The position numbers and the translations under genes are program-made. From NCBI RefSeq assembly GCF_001303895.1, contig NZ_LJSD01000011.1:434001-498000 (forward strand): a stretch of DNA of 64,000 nt. The letters run 5' to 3'. This DNA comes from Mesorhizobium sp. 1M-11. Lineage in GTDB: Bacteria > Pseudomonadota > Alphaproteobacteria > Rhizobiales > Rhizobiaceae. The notes beneath the pieces were generated by a model that searched no databases, had not been told where the DNA came from, and was given only the letters and a program-made list of their open reading frames with translations. Within the stretch, counting starts at the first letter, position 1. Each line of letters begins with the position of its first letter. Below are positions 39,403-48,508 of this stretch, in pieces.

Positions 39403-40992
39403 TCAATTCGCCGGTAGCTTGTGCCTTACGGAAAAAACGAAAGCAATCAGGGCAAGGGCGAGCATAATCAGATATCCGTTAACGCGCCGTTGGCCGGCTG
39501 AGATCACATCGGATGACGATGCAACCGGGATGCTCAAATCAATGGTGTCGCGGGCATTGATGGCCAGGGCATCAAGGATTCGGCCGCGTGCATCCACGGC
39601 CGCGGAGATGCCATTGTTAGCCGCACGTAACAGAGGCATTCCGTTTTCCACCGCGCGTATCTGGGCCTGACGGAAATGCTGGTAAGGGCCGGGCGTGTCC
39701 CCAAACCACGCATCGTTGGTAAGGTTCACAATAAGCTGACTTGACGCAGCGTCAACTGCCACTTCGTCAGGAAAAATGACTTCATAACAGATGAACGGAA
39801 GGCCGCGGATCGCGCCGGGCAACACAATGGGATGCCGGTCGTTTCCAGCGGAAAACATTGTCGGCCCGGCGACCAGCTGTTCTATGCCGATGCGCCGCAA
39901 TAGCTCGGCGAAAGGCAGATATTCACCGAACGGCACGAGATGGACCTTGTCGAAGGCGTCGGCGATCTCGCCCTTGTCGTTGATGGCGACCACCGAGTTG
40001 TAATAGCGCGCGCCGGTATTGGCCGACGCCCCCTCCTCCCGCACCGCCCCGGCGACCAGCATCTGGCCGTCGGCCAGCGTATCGCCAAGCGCGGTCAGGG
40101 CATCGGGCCGCTCGGTGAACAGAAAAGGCACGGAGGTTTCCGGCCACAGGATCAGCTGCGGTTTTTTCTTGCCAGGATCCGGCGTCTTCGACGACATGCC
40201 AAGCAATGTCGCGAAGATACGGTCGCGTACAGAAGCGTCCCACTTCTCGCGCATGTCCACCGACGGCTGGACAATGCGTATGTCGAGCGTTCTGTCGGCC
40301 GGCACCGGCGTGGTAAGCCGCAGATAACCAAAGCCGAGATGCGCGCAGACCAGGACGAGCGCCAAAATCGCGCCCACGGCAAGATTGCGCCGCCCGACCA
40401 GCAGCGCGGGCATGGCGAAGACGAAGACGGCAAGCGCGTTCATGCCGTTCATGCCGATTGCCGACACACTCTGCATCAATAGGGGAACCGGCATTGCCGC
40501 ATAGCCGACCGCATTCCAGGGAAAGCCGGTCAGGACGAAGCCACGCAGCCACTCCGCCAGGGCAAAACCAACAGCGAGCGCCGCGATACGGCCCAGCCCG
40601 CTGCTCCACAAAAGCCGGGCAACAGCCGTGGCGACCCCATAGAAGAAGGCCAGCAGGAGCGGGATACCGACCACGGCGAAAGGCAGGGCCCACGCGTAAT
40701 CGTCGGCTTCCACAAGCAGCGCCTGCCCGATCCACCACAGGCCAGCCAGGAAATAACCGAAACCGAACCACCAGCCGACGGCGAATGCCGGTCGCAGTCG
40801 CTTCAGAAAGCCACCGGACGCCTCACCCGTCGTGCCATCGAGCAACCAGACCAGAACCGGAAAGGAAATGAAGCAGACGGCGAAGAAATCGTAAGGGGCC
40901 TGCCCAAAAACCGCCAGCGCGCCGGCCAGAAAGGCCGCAAGCGCGCGTCGCCAACCCCAGAGCAGAATTATCCGGCCGGCGAGGCGCTCCAT
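39403..40992 (-). CDS. lnt: Apolipoprotein N-acyltransferase Lnt
   Basis: This 529-residue inner-membrane enzyme adds the third acyl chain to lipoproteins. Several N-terminal transmembrane helices (about residues 15-215) precede a periplasmic nitrilase-type domain. The Glu-Lys-Cys triad is visible in [26 protein letters not shown], and [13 protein letters not shown] final transmembrane segment ([16 protein letters not shown]) anchors the C-terminus. It is normally next to corC in rhizobia; here an arsR-SRPBCC pair intervenes. Confidence 0.95.
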   Translation of the reverse strand: MERLAGRIILLWGWRRALAAFLAGALAVFGQAPYDFFAVCFISFPVLVWLLDGTTGEASGGFLKRLRPAFAVGWWFGFGYFLAGLWWIGQALLVEADDYAWALPFAVVGIPLLLAFFYGVATAVARLLWSSGLGRIAALAVGFALAEWLRGFVLTGFPWNAVGYAAMPVPLLMQSVSAIGMNGMNALAVFVFAMPALLVGRRNLAVGAILALVLVCAHLGFGYLRLTTPVPADRTLDIRIVQPSVDMREKWDASVRDRIFATLLGMSSKTPDPGKKKPQLILWPETSVPFLFTERPDALTALGDTLADGQMLVAGAVREEGASANTGARYYNSVVAINDKGEIADAFDKVHLVPFGEYLPFAELLRRIGIEQLVAGPTMFSAGNDRHPIVLPGAIRGLPFICYEVIFPDEVAVDAASSQLIVNLTNDAWFGDTPGPYQHFRQAQIRAVENGMPLLRAANNGISAAVDARGRILDALAINARDTIDLSIPVASSSDVISAGQRRVNGYLIMLALALIAFVFSVRHKLPAN

Positions 40993-41106
40993 GCATTCTT
41001 CCGAGTCACGAGAATCATGGCGGAAGATGTATCAGGCCACGCCGCGCACTCCAAATGCCGACCCCAGATACCGGCATGGCCGCACCCATGCCGGTACGCA
41101 CCTGTT

Positions 41107-41604
41107 TCAGGCCGATTTCAAAGCAAGCCGCTCAGCCGGCTCGACCAGTTCGGCGAGTTGCCTGGCAACCGTGCCCCAACCGTCGTGGAACCCCATCTCT
41201 TCATGCATGTCACGCTCGGCCTTGCTCTTATGCATGACATGGGCAGCGTAATTCGTGCCTTGCGGATGCTCGCGCAGCGTGATGATCGCCGTCATGAAGG
41301 GCTGGTCGGCCGGACGCCAGCCACCGGTGAGCGCATTGGTGAAGACGATACGTTCCTGCTCGTCGATGGCCAGGAAACAGGCATCGAGATGCGGCTGGAA
41401 GGCACCGCCGTCCTCGCTGATGCGCGTGACGAGAGCGCCGCCTGGACGGAGCTCCATTTTCTCGACCTTGCATCTGGCCGGCGCCGGGACCCACCAGCGT
41501 GCGAAGCTCGCCGGATCGACCCATGCGTTCCAGACGGCGGAGCGCGGCGCCCTGATGATGCGCGACAGGATCAGATCGGTCTCGGGATTCACGGTCTCGC
41601 TCAT
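41107..41604 (-). CDS. SRPBCC/AHSA1-family protein
   Basis: This is a 165-residue Bet-v1-like domain of the activator-of-Hsp90 type: LILSRIIRAPRSAVWNAWVDPASFARWWVP, then MELRPGGALVTR, IVFTNALTGGWRP, and MHEEMGFHDGWGTVARQLAELVE. Such proteins commonly pair with ArsR-family repressors in a regulator plus ligand-binding cassette, as here (arsR is 88 bp upstream). The ligand or reaction is unknown. Confidence 0.85.
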   Translation of the reverse strand: MSETVNPETDLILSRIIRAPRSAVWNAWVDPASFARWWVPAPARCKVEKMELRPGGALVTRISEDGGAFQPHLDACFLAIDEQERIVFTNALTGGWRPADQPFMTAIITLREHPQGTNYAAHVMHKSKAERDMHEEMGFHDGWGTVARQLAELVEPAERLALKSA

Positions 41605-41670
41605 TCCGGTTTCTCCTTGTTCTGCTCAGAACGAAATGCCGCGGCATTTCGCTCTGCCTTTTTGTTTACC

Positions 41671-41714
41671 GCATGATCGTTGTCCGAAAAGTCTACAACT
41701 TTTCGGGATCATGC
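41671..41714. repeat. Palindromic repeat unit overlapping the arsR 3' end
   Basis: The unit GCATGATC...CCGAAAAGTCTACAACTTTTCGGGATCATGC is the same as the tandem pair at 34384-34486. Its right arm (41696-41714) is read on the minus strand as the last codons of arsR, and the TAG stop (41693-41695) falls in its loop. Confidence 0.85.
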
Positions 41715-42034
41715 TCGGCGAGAACGAAACGCTCCAGGCGATCATTGCGGCCTTCCCAGACCGCGCGCTGCGCCGACAGCCAGCTTTCGATCATCGCAAA
41801 CTGCTTGGTTTCGATGGCGCAGGTGCGCACGCGCCCCTGTTTTTGCGTCCGGATCAGGCCGCTGCCTTCGAGAAAGTGGATGTGCTTCATGAAAGACGGC
41901 AGCGCCATGTCGAACGGCTTGGCGAGGTCGCTGATGCTGGATGGTCCCTTGCCGAGCTCCATCAGCACCGCGCGCCGCGTTGGGTCGGCAAGTGCCTGGA
42001 AAATTCCGTCCAATCGCGTCGAATACTGATCCAT
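41693..42034 (-). CDS. ArsR-family transcriptional regulator
   Basis: This is a 113-residue winged-helix repressor: MDQYSTRLDGIFQALADPTRRAVLMEL, then ISDLAKPFDMALPSFMKHIHFLEGSGLI, with the recognition helix ALPSFMKHIHFLE. There are no metal-binding CxC motifs, so it is of the SdpR-like, non-metal group that pairs with AHSA1 proteins. The last residues (EHDPEKL) are encoded by a palindromic repeat arm. The start may be leaderless (see the promoter entry). A GTG at 42049 is an alternative. Confidence 0.85.
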   Translation of the reverse strand: MDQYSTRLDGIFQALADPTRRAVLMELGKGPSSISDLAKPFDMALPSFMKHIHFLEGSGLIRTQKQGRVRTCAIETKQFAMIESWLSAQRAVWEGRNDRLERFVLAEHDPEKL

Positions 42035-42037
42035 AAG

Positions 42038-42069
42038 GCTAAGTATCACCCCAAGACACTTAGCGCAAG
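42038..42069 (-). promoter_or_regulatory. Candidate arsR promoter and operator
   Basis: GCTAAGT (42038-42044) and ACTTAGC (42058-42064) are a perfect 7-bp inverted repeat with a 13-bp spacer. On the minus strand TTGCGC (42064-42069) and GATACT (42042-42047) 16 bp apart look like a promoter overlapping it. The predicted start is at or next to the arsR ATG, with no room for a ribosome-binding site. Autorepression and leaderless translation are inferred. Confidence 0.45.
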
Positions 42070-42096
42070 AGCTAACTATAAAAATCCCGGATAAGC

Positions 42097-43173
42097 CTAC
42101 GCTTGTTCGGCCCGCGCGCGGCGGCGGCGCTCGATCGCCTTCTGGCTCTCGACGATGCGCACGCGCTTCACACGGCGAGGATCGGCATCGAGGATGTGGA
42201 ACTCGAAGCCCGGAATGGCCTGCACCACCTCGCCCCGCGCCGGTACGCGCCCCAGCGTATTGAAGATCATGCCGCCGATCGTGTCGACCGACTCGCCGTG
42301 TTCGCCGGCTGCGAAATGCTCGCCGAGCATCTTGGCAACGTCATCGATCTCCGCCTTGCCATCGACCACATAGATGCCGTCGCCGGCCTGCGTGATCATC
42401 GGCTCGTCGTCGTCGTGCTCGTCCTCGATGTCGCCGACCACCATCTCGACGATGTCCTCCAGCGAGGCCAGGCCATCGGTACCGCCATATTCATCGATGA
42501 CCAGCGCCATCTGCGTGCGCGCGGCCTGCATCCGGCCCATCAGGTCGGAGGCCAGCATCGAAGGCGGCACGAACAGCACCGGCCGGATAAGGCTGAGGTC
42601 GCCGATGGTGCGGGCGAGATCGACCTGGGTAAGGTCGAGCAGCGCATTGGCCGGCGTCTTGCGGCTGGCGCGGCCCGGTTTCCTGACCCGGGCAAGGCGT
42701 GTGATGTGGGCGAGCACGTCGCGGATGTGGACCATGCCGCGCGGATCGTCCAGCGTCTCGGAATAGACCGGCATGCGGGAATGGCCGGACTGTTCGAACA
42801 ACACCAGCATGTCGCCCAGGGTCGTCCCGATCTCCACTGCCTGGATGTCGGCGCGCGGCACCATGACGTCCTCGACGCGAACCTCGCGCAGGCGCAGGAT
42901 GTTGTTGAGCATCGCCCGTTCGCCAGGCGAGAAGGACTCGGCGCCCGTCTCGGTTTCGGCGAGCGCGTCGGCGATTTCCTCGCGCAACGAGGTTCCGTTG
43001 CGTTGACGGAAAAGACCCAGAATGCGCTCGAACAGTGAGGGGCCGGCAGAAGAAGGCTCGCTCGCTATGCTGCCGGAGTTGGTACTCGGACTGGGCGTTT
43101 CTTCCGTCTTTCCGGAAGCCTTTAAGGCACTGCCGGCGTCCGTGGGGGCGGCAGTCTCTGATTTCTCGTTCAT
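42097..43173 (-). CDS. corC: CorC/HlyC-type CBS-domain protein (YbeX family)
   Basis: This is a 358-residue cytoplasmic protein. A disordered Ser/Pro/Thr-rich N-terminus (1-50) is followed by two CBS domains beginning VEDVMVPRADIQAVEI and IRPVLFVPPSMLASDLM, with VIDEYGGTDGLASLEDIVEM-type features, and a C-terminal CorC_HlyC domain (GIYVVDGKAEIDDVAKML). YbeX-type proteins are linked to magnesium/cobalt homeostasis and ribosome function. It lies 26 bp after ybeY, the usual pairing. Confidence 0.9.
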   Translation of the reverse strand: MNEKSETAAPTDAGSALKASGKTEETPSPSTNSGSIASEPSSAGPSLFERILGLFRQRNGTSLREEIADALAETETGAESFSPGERAMLNNILRLREVRVEDVMVPRADIQAVEIGTTLGDMLVLFEQSGHSRMPVYSETLDDPRGMVHIRDVLAHITRLARVRKPGRASRKTPANALLDLTQVDLARTIGDLSLIRPVLFVPPSMLASDLMGRMQAARTQMALVIDEYGGTDGLASLEDIVEMVVGDIEDEHDDDEPMITQAGDGIYVVDGKAEIDDVAKMLGEHFAAGEHGESVDTIGGMIFNTLGRVPARGEVVQAIPGFEFHILDADPRRVKRVRIVESQKAIERRRRARAEQA

Positions 43174-43199
43174 CGTCGTCCGGTCAATTGAATGTTTAG

Positions 43200-43688
43200 T
43201 TACGCATACGGATCGGGAATGGCAAGTCTTGCCAGCGCCGCGCGCTCCACCGCCTCCATCTCCTCGGCTTCGTCGTCGGTCTCGTGATCATAGCCCAGCA
43301 GATGCAGCAGGCCATGGATCACCAGATGGCTGACGTGGTTTTCGATCAGCTTCTTCTCTTCGGCCGCCTCGCGCGCAACCGTCTCGGCGGCCAAGACGAT
43401 ATCGCCGAGCATCGGCGGAAGCGGACCGCCCTTGGCCGGCGGAAATGCCGGGAAAGACAGCACGTTGGTGGCTTTGTCCTTGCCGCGCCACTCCGCGTTC
43501 AGCGCCCGGATGGCGGCATCGTCGGTGAAGACAACGCTGAGCTCGGACGGGTCGTTCCGGGTCAGGCGAAGTTCGGCAAAGGCAGCGCCGACGGCGCGTT
43601 CGACAAGGCCAAGCAACTCCGTCTCCGATGGCCAGACACCGGCTTCGACCGCGAGATCGATATCGAGTGGCAGATCAGGCGACGTCAT
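43200..43688 (-). CDS. ybeY: Endoribonuclease YbeY
   Basis: This is a 162-residue metallo-RNase acting in 16S rRNA 3'-end maturation and ribosome quality control. The zinc site is [18 protein letters not shown] (three His). It also has [20 protein letters not shown] and [11 protein letters not shown]. It belongs to the phoH-ybeY-corC-lnt group; a composite repeat separates it from phoH. Confidence 0.96.
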   Translation of the reverse strand: MTSPDLPLDIDLAVEAGVWPSETELLGLVERAVGAAFAELRLTRNDPSELSVVFTDDAAIRALNAEWRGKDKATNVLSFPAFPPAKGGPLPPMLGDIVLAAETVAREAAEEKKLIENHVSHLVIHGLLHLLGYDHETDDEAEEMEAVERAALARLAIPDPYA

Positions 43689-43704
43689 CGAGCCTTGTCC
43701 TGGC

Positions 43705-43807
43705 TAGAGCGCCGCGCGTCCTTTTGGACGCGCAAAGGTCGCTCTAACACTTTGATTTGGCGCATGATCCTTTCCGAAAATCGATTCCGATTTTCGGGGT
43801 CATGCGC
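43705..43807. repeat. Composite palindromic repeat between phoH and ybeY
   Basis: The left part (43705-43755) is TAGAGCG...GTCGCTCTAACACTTTG, the same layout as the copies at 22056 and 29799. Within it GCGCGTCC/GGACGCGC forms a strong hairpin. The right part (43751-43807) is GCGCATGATCC...CCGAAAATCG...GATTTTCGGGGTCATGCGC, the same layout as the units at 34384 and 41671. One element thus joins both repeat modules. Confidence 0.8.
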
Positions 43808-43827
43808 TATCGGGCATACCGGCAGGA

Positions 43828-44877
43828 TCAGTTGTCCGCCCCCAGGCCGCGGGAAACCTTGCCGTCACGGTCGTAGGCCCTGACGATCTCACCCACCAGC
43901 GGGTGACGCACGACATCGCCATCGGCGAAACGCACGGTGACGATGCCGGGAACCCCGTCCAGCACGCGCAACGCCTCGACCAGGCCCGACTTGGTGTTGG
44001 GCGGCAGGTCGATCTGGGTCGGATCGCCGGTGACGATCATGCGTGAATTCTCGCCCAGACGCGTCAGGAACATCTTCATCTGCATCTGGGTGGTGTTCTG
44101 CGCCTCGTCGAGGATGACCGCGGCATGCGCGAGCGTGCGTCCGCGCATGAAGGCCAGCGGCGCGATCTCGATGACACCGGCGCCGATGGCGCGCTCCACC
44201 TTGTCGCCCGGCATCATGTCGTAAAGAGCGTCGTAGAGCGGGCGCAGATAAGGGTCGACCTTTTCCTTCATGTCGCCCGGCAGGAAGCCGAGCCGCTCAC
44301 CAGCCTCGACCGCCGGCCGCGACAGGATGATGCGTTCGACCATGCCGCGCTCGAGCAGCATGGCTGCATGCGCGACCGCCAGATAGGTCTTGCCGGTACC
44401 GGCGGGGCCGATGCCGAACACCAGTTCCGACCGTTCCAGCGCGCGCATATAGGCGTCCTGGTTCAACGAACGGGCGTAGATGGTCTTCTTGCGGGTCGAA
44501 ATCTGTGCGGCGGACACTTTGCCCTTGCGTTCCATTGTCGGCAGTACCAGTTGGTCGTCGGCGGCAACCGCCATGCGCACGGCGCCATCCACATCCGACT
44601 GGGCGATATCGGCGCCCTTCTGCAGGATATCGTAGAGACTGTCCAAGGCGCGGCGCGCCTGTTCGGCGGCGGTCGACGAGCCCTTGATGGTAAGCTGGTT
44701 GCCGCGCGAGCGAATGTCGACGCCGAGCTTCTGCTCAAGCCGCGCCAGGTTCTCATCGAACTGGCCATACAGCGCGCTGGCCAGCTTGTTGTTGTCGAAG
44801 GTCAGAACGATATGCGCCATATCCGAGGCCCCGGATGCAGTGCTTGGGGGCACGTCCTTCAATTCAGTGGCGCTCAA
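43828..44877 (-). CDS. phoH: PhoH-like ATPase
   Basis: This is a 349-residue PhoH/YbeZ-family P-loop ATPase, predicted RNA-associated partner of YbeY. A KH-like N-terminal part (LGVDIRSRGNQLTIKG) is followed by Walker A GPAGTGKTYLAVAHA near residue 154 and Walker B VILDEAQNTTQMQMKMFLTR. The start is a TTG at 44877 with a GAGGAG site; the first in-frame ATG (44820) would remove 19 residues. It follows miaB by 56 bp. Confidence 0.93.
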   Translation of the reverse strand: MSATELKDVPPSTASGASDMAHIVLTFDNNKLASALYGQFDENLARLEQKLGVDIRSRGNQLTIKGSSTAAEQARRALDSLYDILQKGADIAQSDVDGAVRMAVAADDQLVLPTMERKGKVSAAQISTRKKTIYARSLNQDAYMRALERSELVFGIGPAGTGKTYLAVAHAAMLLERGMVERIILSRPAVEAGERLGFLPGDMKEKVDPYLRPLYDALYDMMPGDKVERAIGAGVIEIAPLAFMRGRTLAHAAVILDEAQNTTQMQMKMFLTRLGENSRMIVTGDPTQIDLPPNTKSGLVEALRVLDGVPGIVTVRFADGDVVRHPLVGEIVRAYDRDGKVSRGLGADN

Positions 44878-44933
44878 ACGTCTCTCCTCATCTGATCCGT
44901 CATTCCGACCCGTAACTCAGACCGATCCGTAAC

Positions 44934-46325
44934 TCAGATAGGTTCGGCGTACAGGCTGTTGAAGCCCGGCCGCGTGATTCGCACCTCAATAATGTCACCG
45001 ATTTCGCCGGCCTTTTCATCAACAATCACCGGCTGCAGCCAAGGCGAGCGACCGACCTTCTGGCCGGCCTGCCGGCCGGGCTTCTCGATCAGCGTCGTGA
45101 TGGTGCGGCCGACCATGGAAGCGGTGAAAGCCTGCTGCTGTTCGACCAGCAGCGCCTGCAGCGTGTGCAGGCGCTCGTCCTTCAGCTTTTCGGGCACATG
45201 ATCGTCCATTTCGGCACCCGGCGTGCCGGGGCGCGGCGAATATTTGAACGAGAAGGCGGATGCATAGCCCACTTCCCGTACCAGCCGCATCGTGTCCTCG
45301 AAATCGGCATCCGTCTCGCCGGGAAAACCGACGATGAAATCGCCCGACATGGCGATGTCGGAGCGTGCGGCGCGGACGCGGTCGATCAGACGCAGATAGT
45401 CCTGCGCCTTATGGCGCCGGTTCATGGCCTTGAGTATCCGGTCCGAGCCCGACTGCACCGGCAGATGCAGATAAGGCATCAGGGTGGGCAGATCGCGGTG
45501 CGCGGCGATCAGCTCGTCATCCATGTCGCGCGGGTGGCTGGTGGTGTAGCGCAGCCGGGCAATGCCGGGAATTTCGGCCAGGCGATAGAGCAGCCGGCCC
45601 AGCCCCCAGTCGGAGCCATCCGGCCCTTCGCCGTGCCAGGCATTCACATTCTGGCCAAGCAGCGTCACTTCGCGCACGCCGGCTTCCGCAAGGCGCTCGG
45701 CCTCGGCGACTATCTGGGCGACCGGCCGCGACACTTCCGAGCCACGCGTATAAGGAACCACACAGAAGGTGCAGAACTTGTCACAGCCTTCCTGCACGGT
45801 GAGGAAGGCGGCAACGCCGCGCTTGGCGACCACGGCGCGCTTGGGCTGCGGCAGGTGCTCGAACTTGTCCTCGACGGCGTATTCGGTCTCGACCACGCGG
45901 CCGCCACCGCGCACGCGCGCCAGCACGTCCGGCAGGCGGTGGTAAGTCTGCGGGCCGATGACCAGATCGACCGCCGGCGCGCGGCGGATGATCTCGCGGC
46001 CCTCGGCCTGCGCTACGCAGCCGGTGACGCCGATCAGCATCTCACGGCCCGCCGCCGCCTTCTCGTTCTTCAACTCGCGGATGCGGCCGAGCTCCGAATA
46101 GACCTTCTCCGCGGCCCTCTCGCGGATATGGCAGGTGTTGAGCAGCACCAGATCGGCATCTTCGATGACACTGGTTTCGGCATAACCGTCAGCCGCCAGC
46201 GCATCGGTCATGCGCTGCGAGTCATAGACATTCATCTGGCAGCCGTAGGTCTTGACGAAGACCTTCTTCGGCTGGGGCGCATCGGCACCCTTTTCGGTGT
46301 TCGGCAAAAGCGTTTCCAATTCCAT
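44934..46325 (-). CDS. miaB: tRNA-2-methylthio-N6-dimethylallyladenosine synthase MiaB
   Basis: This is a 463-residue radical-SAM methylthiotransferase for A37 of tRNAs. The N-terminal UPF0004 domain carries cysteines in [20 protein letters not shown] and GVTGCVAQ. The radical-SAM cluster is [21 protein letters not shown] domain ends the protein. The start at 46325 is preferred to one at 46433, which adds an unrelated leader. The gene belongs to the tsaB-rimI-plsC-miaB chain. Confidence 0.96.
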   Translation of the reverse strand: MELETLLPNTEKGADAPQPKKVFVKTYGCQMNVYDSQRMTDALAADGYAETSVIEDADLVLLNTCHIRERAAEKVYSELGRIRELKNEKAAAGREMLIGVTGCVAQAEGREIIRRAPAVDLVIGPQTYHRLPDVLARVRGGGRVVETEYAVEDKFEHLPQPKRAVVAKRGVAAFLTVQEGCDKFCTFCVVPYTRGSEVSRPVAQIVAEAERLAEAGVREVTLLGQNVNAWHGEGPDGSDWGLGRLLYRLAEIPGIARLRYTTSHPRDMDDELIAAHRDLPTLMPYLHLPVQSGSDRILKAMNRRHKAQDYLRLIDRVRAARSDIAMSGDFIVGFPGETDADFEDTMRLVREVGYASAFSFKYSPRPGTPGAEMDDHVPEKLKDERLHTLQALLVEQQQAFTASMVGRTITTLIEKPGRQAGQKVGRSPWLQPVIVDEKAGEIGDIIEVRITRPGFNSLYAEPI

Positions 46326-46457
46326 GCGGCGGCTTCTAGCGCTTTTCTGGTCTGAATGACAGAGGTTAGCCACGCTCTGGGGGATGAGTGTGACGCTGCC
46401 CCTTATTAGCCTGCCTGGCGCTTCTTCCCGCAAACGGCAGGCAAGTGTGGAACCGCT

Positions 46458-47255
46458 CTACTTCGCCGGTTCGCTGAGCGCGGCCTGCATCATCTCACGC
46501 ACGCGCGCTTCCACCACGCGCGCCGTCTCCTTGCGGTTGGAGCGCCTGGAGAAGGCAACCGGTTCGCCGAAATGCACCTCGACATCGAGCCCACCCTCGG
46601 CGAGCAGCGCCTTGAGGTGGGGACCAAGATCCTGATCGCCGATCCATGAGGCGACCGGACGCCAACGGCGACCAAGCGGCACGCCGTGCAGGCGGGTGTA
46701 GGCGATCGCCACCGGCTGGATGAAGACTTCCTCCGCCGTTCCTTCGGCGATCGCCATGGAAGCAGCGCCAAACAGCGTGGTCTTGAACGGCAGCACCATA
46801 TTGCCGTCGCCGGTGGTGCCTTCGGCAAACAGCACCATGGCATCGCCCTTGGCCAGCCGGGCCGCGATCTCATTGGCCTGGTCGCCGGACGTGCGCTTGC
46901 GCTCCCGCTCGATGAAGACGGTGCGCTGCAGTTTCGACAGCTTTCCGATCGCCGGCCAGTTCTCCATGTCGGCGCGGGCGATGAATTTCACGTCGACCAG
47001 CGAGCCGAGAACCATGATATCGGTCCAGGAAATATGGTTGGAAGCAACCAGCAACGGCCGCTGGTTGGACAACGTGCCGTGGGTGTGGACGCGAATGCCG
47101 AGCGCGCGGGCCATGGCGCGGTGCCATATCTTCAGGATGACCGTTTCCGGCCACCATCCCGTCTTCATTGAAATAAGCTGCAGCGGCACCAGCACCGCGG
47201 TTGCCAGCACGACATAGGCGAAGGCCAGAACTGTCCTGATTTTTCCGACCATCAC
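46458..47255 (-). CDS. plsC: 1-acyl-sn-glycerol-3-phosphate acyltransferase PlsC
   Basis: This is a 265-residue membrane acyltransferase of phospholipid synthesis. An N-terminal transmembrane segment (VLAFAYVVLATAVLVPLQL) is followed by the catalytic HX4D motif in ASNHISWTDIMVL, the glycerol-phosphate-binding FIERERKRTSGD and LFAEGTTGDGNMVLPFK. It lies 24 bp after rimI on the same strand and 132 bp before miaB. Confidence 0.92.
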   Translation of the reverse strand: MMVGKIRTVLAFAYVVLATAVLVPLQLISMKTGWWPETVILKIWHRAMARALGIRVHTHGTLSNQRPLLVASNHISWTDIMVLGSLVDVKFIARADMENWPAIGKLSKLQRTVFIERERKRTSGDQANEIAARLAKGDAMVLFAEGTTGDGNMVLPFKTTLFGAASMAIAEGTAEEVFIQPVAIAYTRLHGVPLGRRWRPVASWIGDQDLGPHLKALLAEGGLDVEVHFGEPVAFSRRSNRKETARVVEARVREMMQAALSEPAK

Positions 47256-47279
47256 GTCCCCGATTGCGGCATGAAGGCG

Positions 47280-47774
47280 CTAGCGGAGATCGCGGCGCAT
47301 GACAAGCGCACCGGTCGGGCCATGTTCGGGCGAACGGTAATAATTCGGCCGCTTGCCTACTTCGCGGAAGCCGAGCCGGCGATAGAGGGTCAGCGCCGCG
47401 ACATTGGTTTCATCCACTTCGAGGAACAACGCCTCGGCGCGCTCGCCGTGCAGGTTGCGCAGCACCGCATCCATCAATTGCCAGCCGAGACCTTGCCTGC
47501 GGTGAGCGCGGGCGACCGCAACGGTGAGGATCTCGCCCTCGCCCGCGGCAAACCTGGCCAGCACGAAACCGACCGGCGCTTCAGCGCCGTGGCCGACTTC
47601 GCGGGCGGCAAAACCGAAAACCGTGTCCTGTTCGAGCAGTGTCGCGAACTCGCCATCGGTCCACGGCCGCACGAAATCCTCGTGATGCAGCGACGAGACG
47701 GCGGCGGCGTCTGCCACGGTCAACGGTTCGAGCGCGTATTCGCGGCGGCGCGGCGACAGGAACGGAATGCGCAT
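47280..47774 (-). CDS. rimI: Ribosomal-protein-alanine acetyltransferase RimI
   Basis: This is a 164-residue GNAT protein. The CoA-binding motif is VAVARAHRRQGLGWQLMD. LEVDETNVAALTLYRRLGFREVGKRPNYY is the RimI-type C-terminal half. RimI acetylates the N-terminus of S18 in E. coli. Its start shares one base with the tsaB stop (TGATG), and the tsaB-rimI pairing strengthens the call. Confidence 0.9.
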   Translation of the reverse strand: MRIPFLSPRRREYALEPLTVADAAAVSSLHHEDFVRPWTDGEFATLLEQDTVFGFAAREVGHGAEAPVGFVLARFAAGEGEILTVAVARAHRRQGLGWQLMDAVLRNLHGERAEALFLEVDETNVAALTLYRRLGFREVGKRPNYYRSPEHGPTGALVMRRDLR

Positions 47775-48448
47775 CAGCCGGCCCTCGGCAAGACAAAGCC
47801 GGCCTGCGGCTTGGCATCGGCATCGCGCAGATAGACCGGTTTGGGTTTTTCGCCCGGCCCCTTCCGCGCGGCCAGCCGCGCGTAAGTCGCAATGTCGGCG
47901 GTGGCGGCAAGCGGCCCGAAGTCGAACACGCCGCCGGCAGCATCCGCGACCGTCTCGGCGGCCGTGCCGGCAAGCACCGCCGCATTCTCCGTGGCCATCA
48001 GGGCCGCATCGGAAAGGGTGACGATGGCGGGACCATGACGTGCCAGCCCATCGGCGCCGAAGAGAGCGGCATGGATTTCGCTCCGTCCGCCATCGAGCAC
48101 TGCCAGCACAACGCGCCCTGGGAAGATTGTCGCCGCTTCCGCTGCCAGCGCTTCCAGCGTGGTGACGCCGATCGCCGGAATTTTCAGCGCCAGCGCCAAA
48201 CCGCGCGCCGCCGAGACGCCGACGCGGATGCCAGTGAAGGAGCCGGGACCGGTCGAGACGGCGATAGCGCCGAGATCGGCGTAGGTAACGCCGGCATCGG
48301 CCAGAGCCTTGTCGATAACCGCCAGCAGATGCTCGGCATGGCCCTTGCCGAGATCGAGCACATGCCGGCCCAAGAGCCTATCCGCCGCAGCGTCATAGAC
48401 ACAGGCGGCACACAGGCTGGCGGAGCAATCTATGGCGAGCAGTTTCAT
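47774..48448 (-). CDS. tsaB: tRNA t6A-synthesis accessory protein TsaB
   Basis: This is a 224-residue ASKHA-fold protein that partners TsaD/TsaE in threonylcarbamoyladenosine synthesis at tRNA A37. It begins MKLLAIDCSASLCAACVYD and has the family-typical GKGHAEHLLAVIDKAL and VSTGPGSFTGIRVGVSAARGLAL. It is the first visible gene of the minus-strand superoperon; a divergent or separate unit (glcB) lies upstream. Confidence 0.95.
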   Translation of the reverse strand: MKLLAIDCSASLCAACVYDAAADRLLGRHVLDLGKGHAEHLLAVIDKALADAGVTYADLGAIAVSTGPGSFTGIRVGVSAARGLALALKIPAIGVTTLEALAAEAATIFPGRVVLAVLDGGRSEIHAALFGADGLARHGPAIVTLSDAALMATENAAVLAGTAAETVADAAGGVFDFGPLAATADIATYARLAARKGPGEKPKPVYLRDADAKPQAGFVLPRAG

Positions 48449-48508
48449 GTCAGCTTCGCCTAACCGATCGCCGCGCCATCGACAAGCATGATGCTTAGCC
48501 GGACAGGC

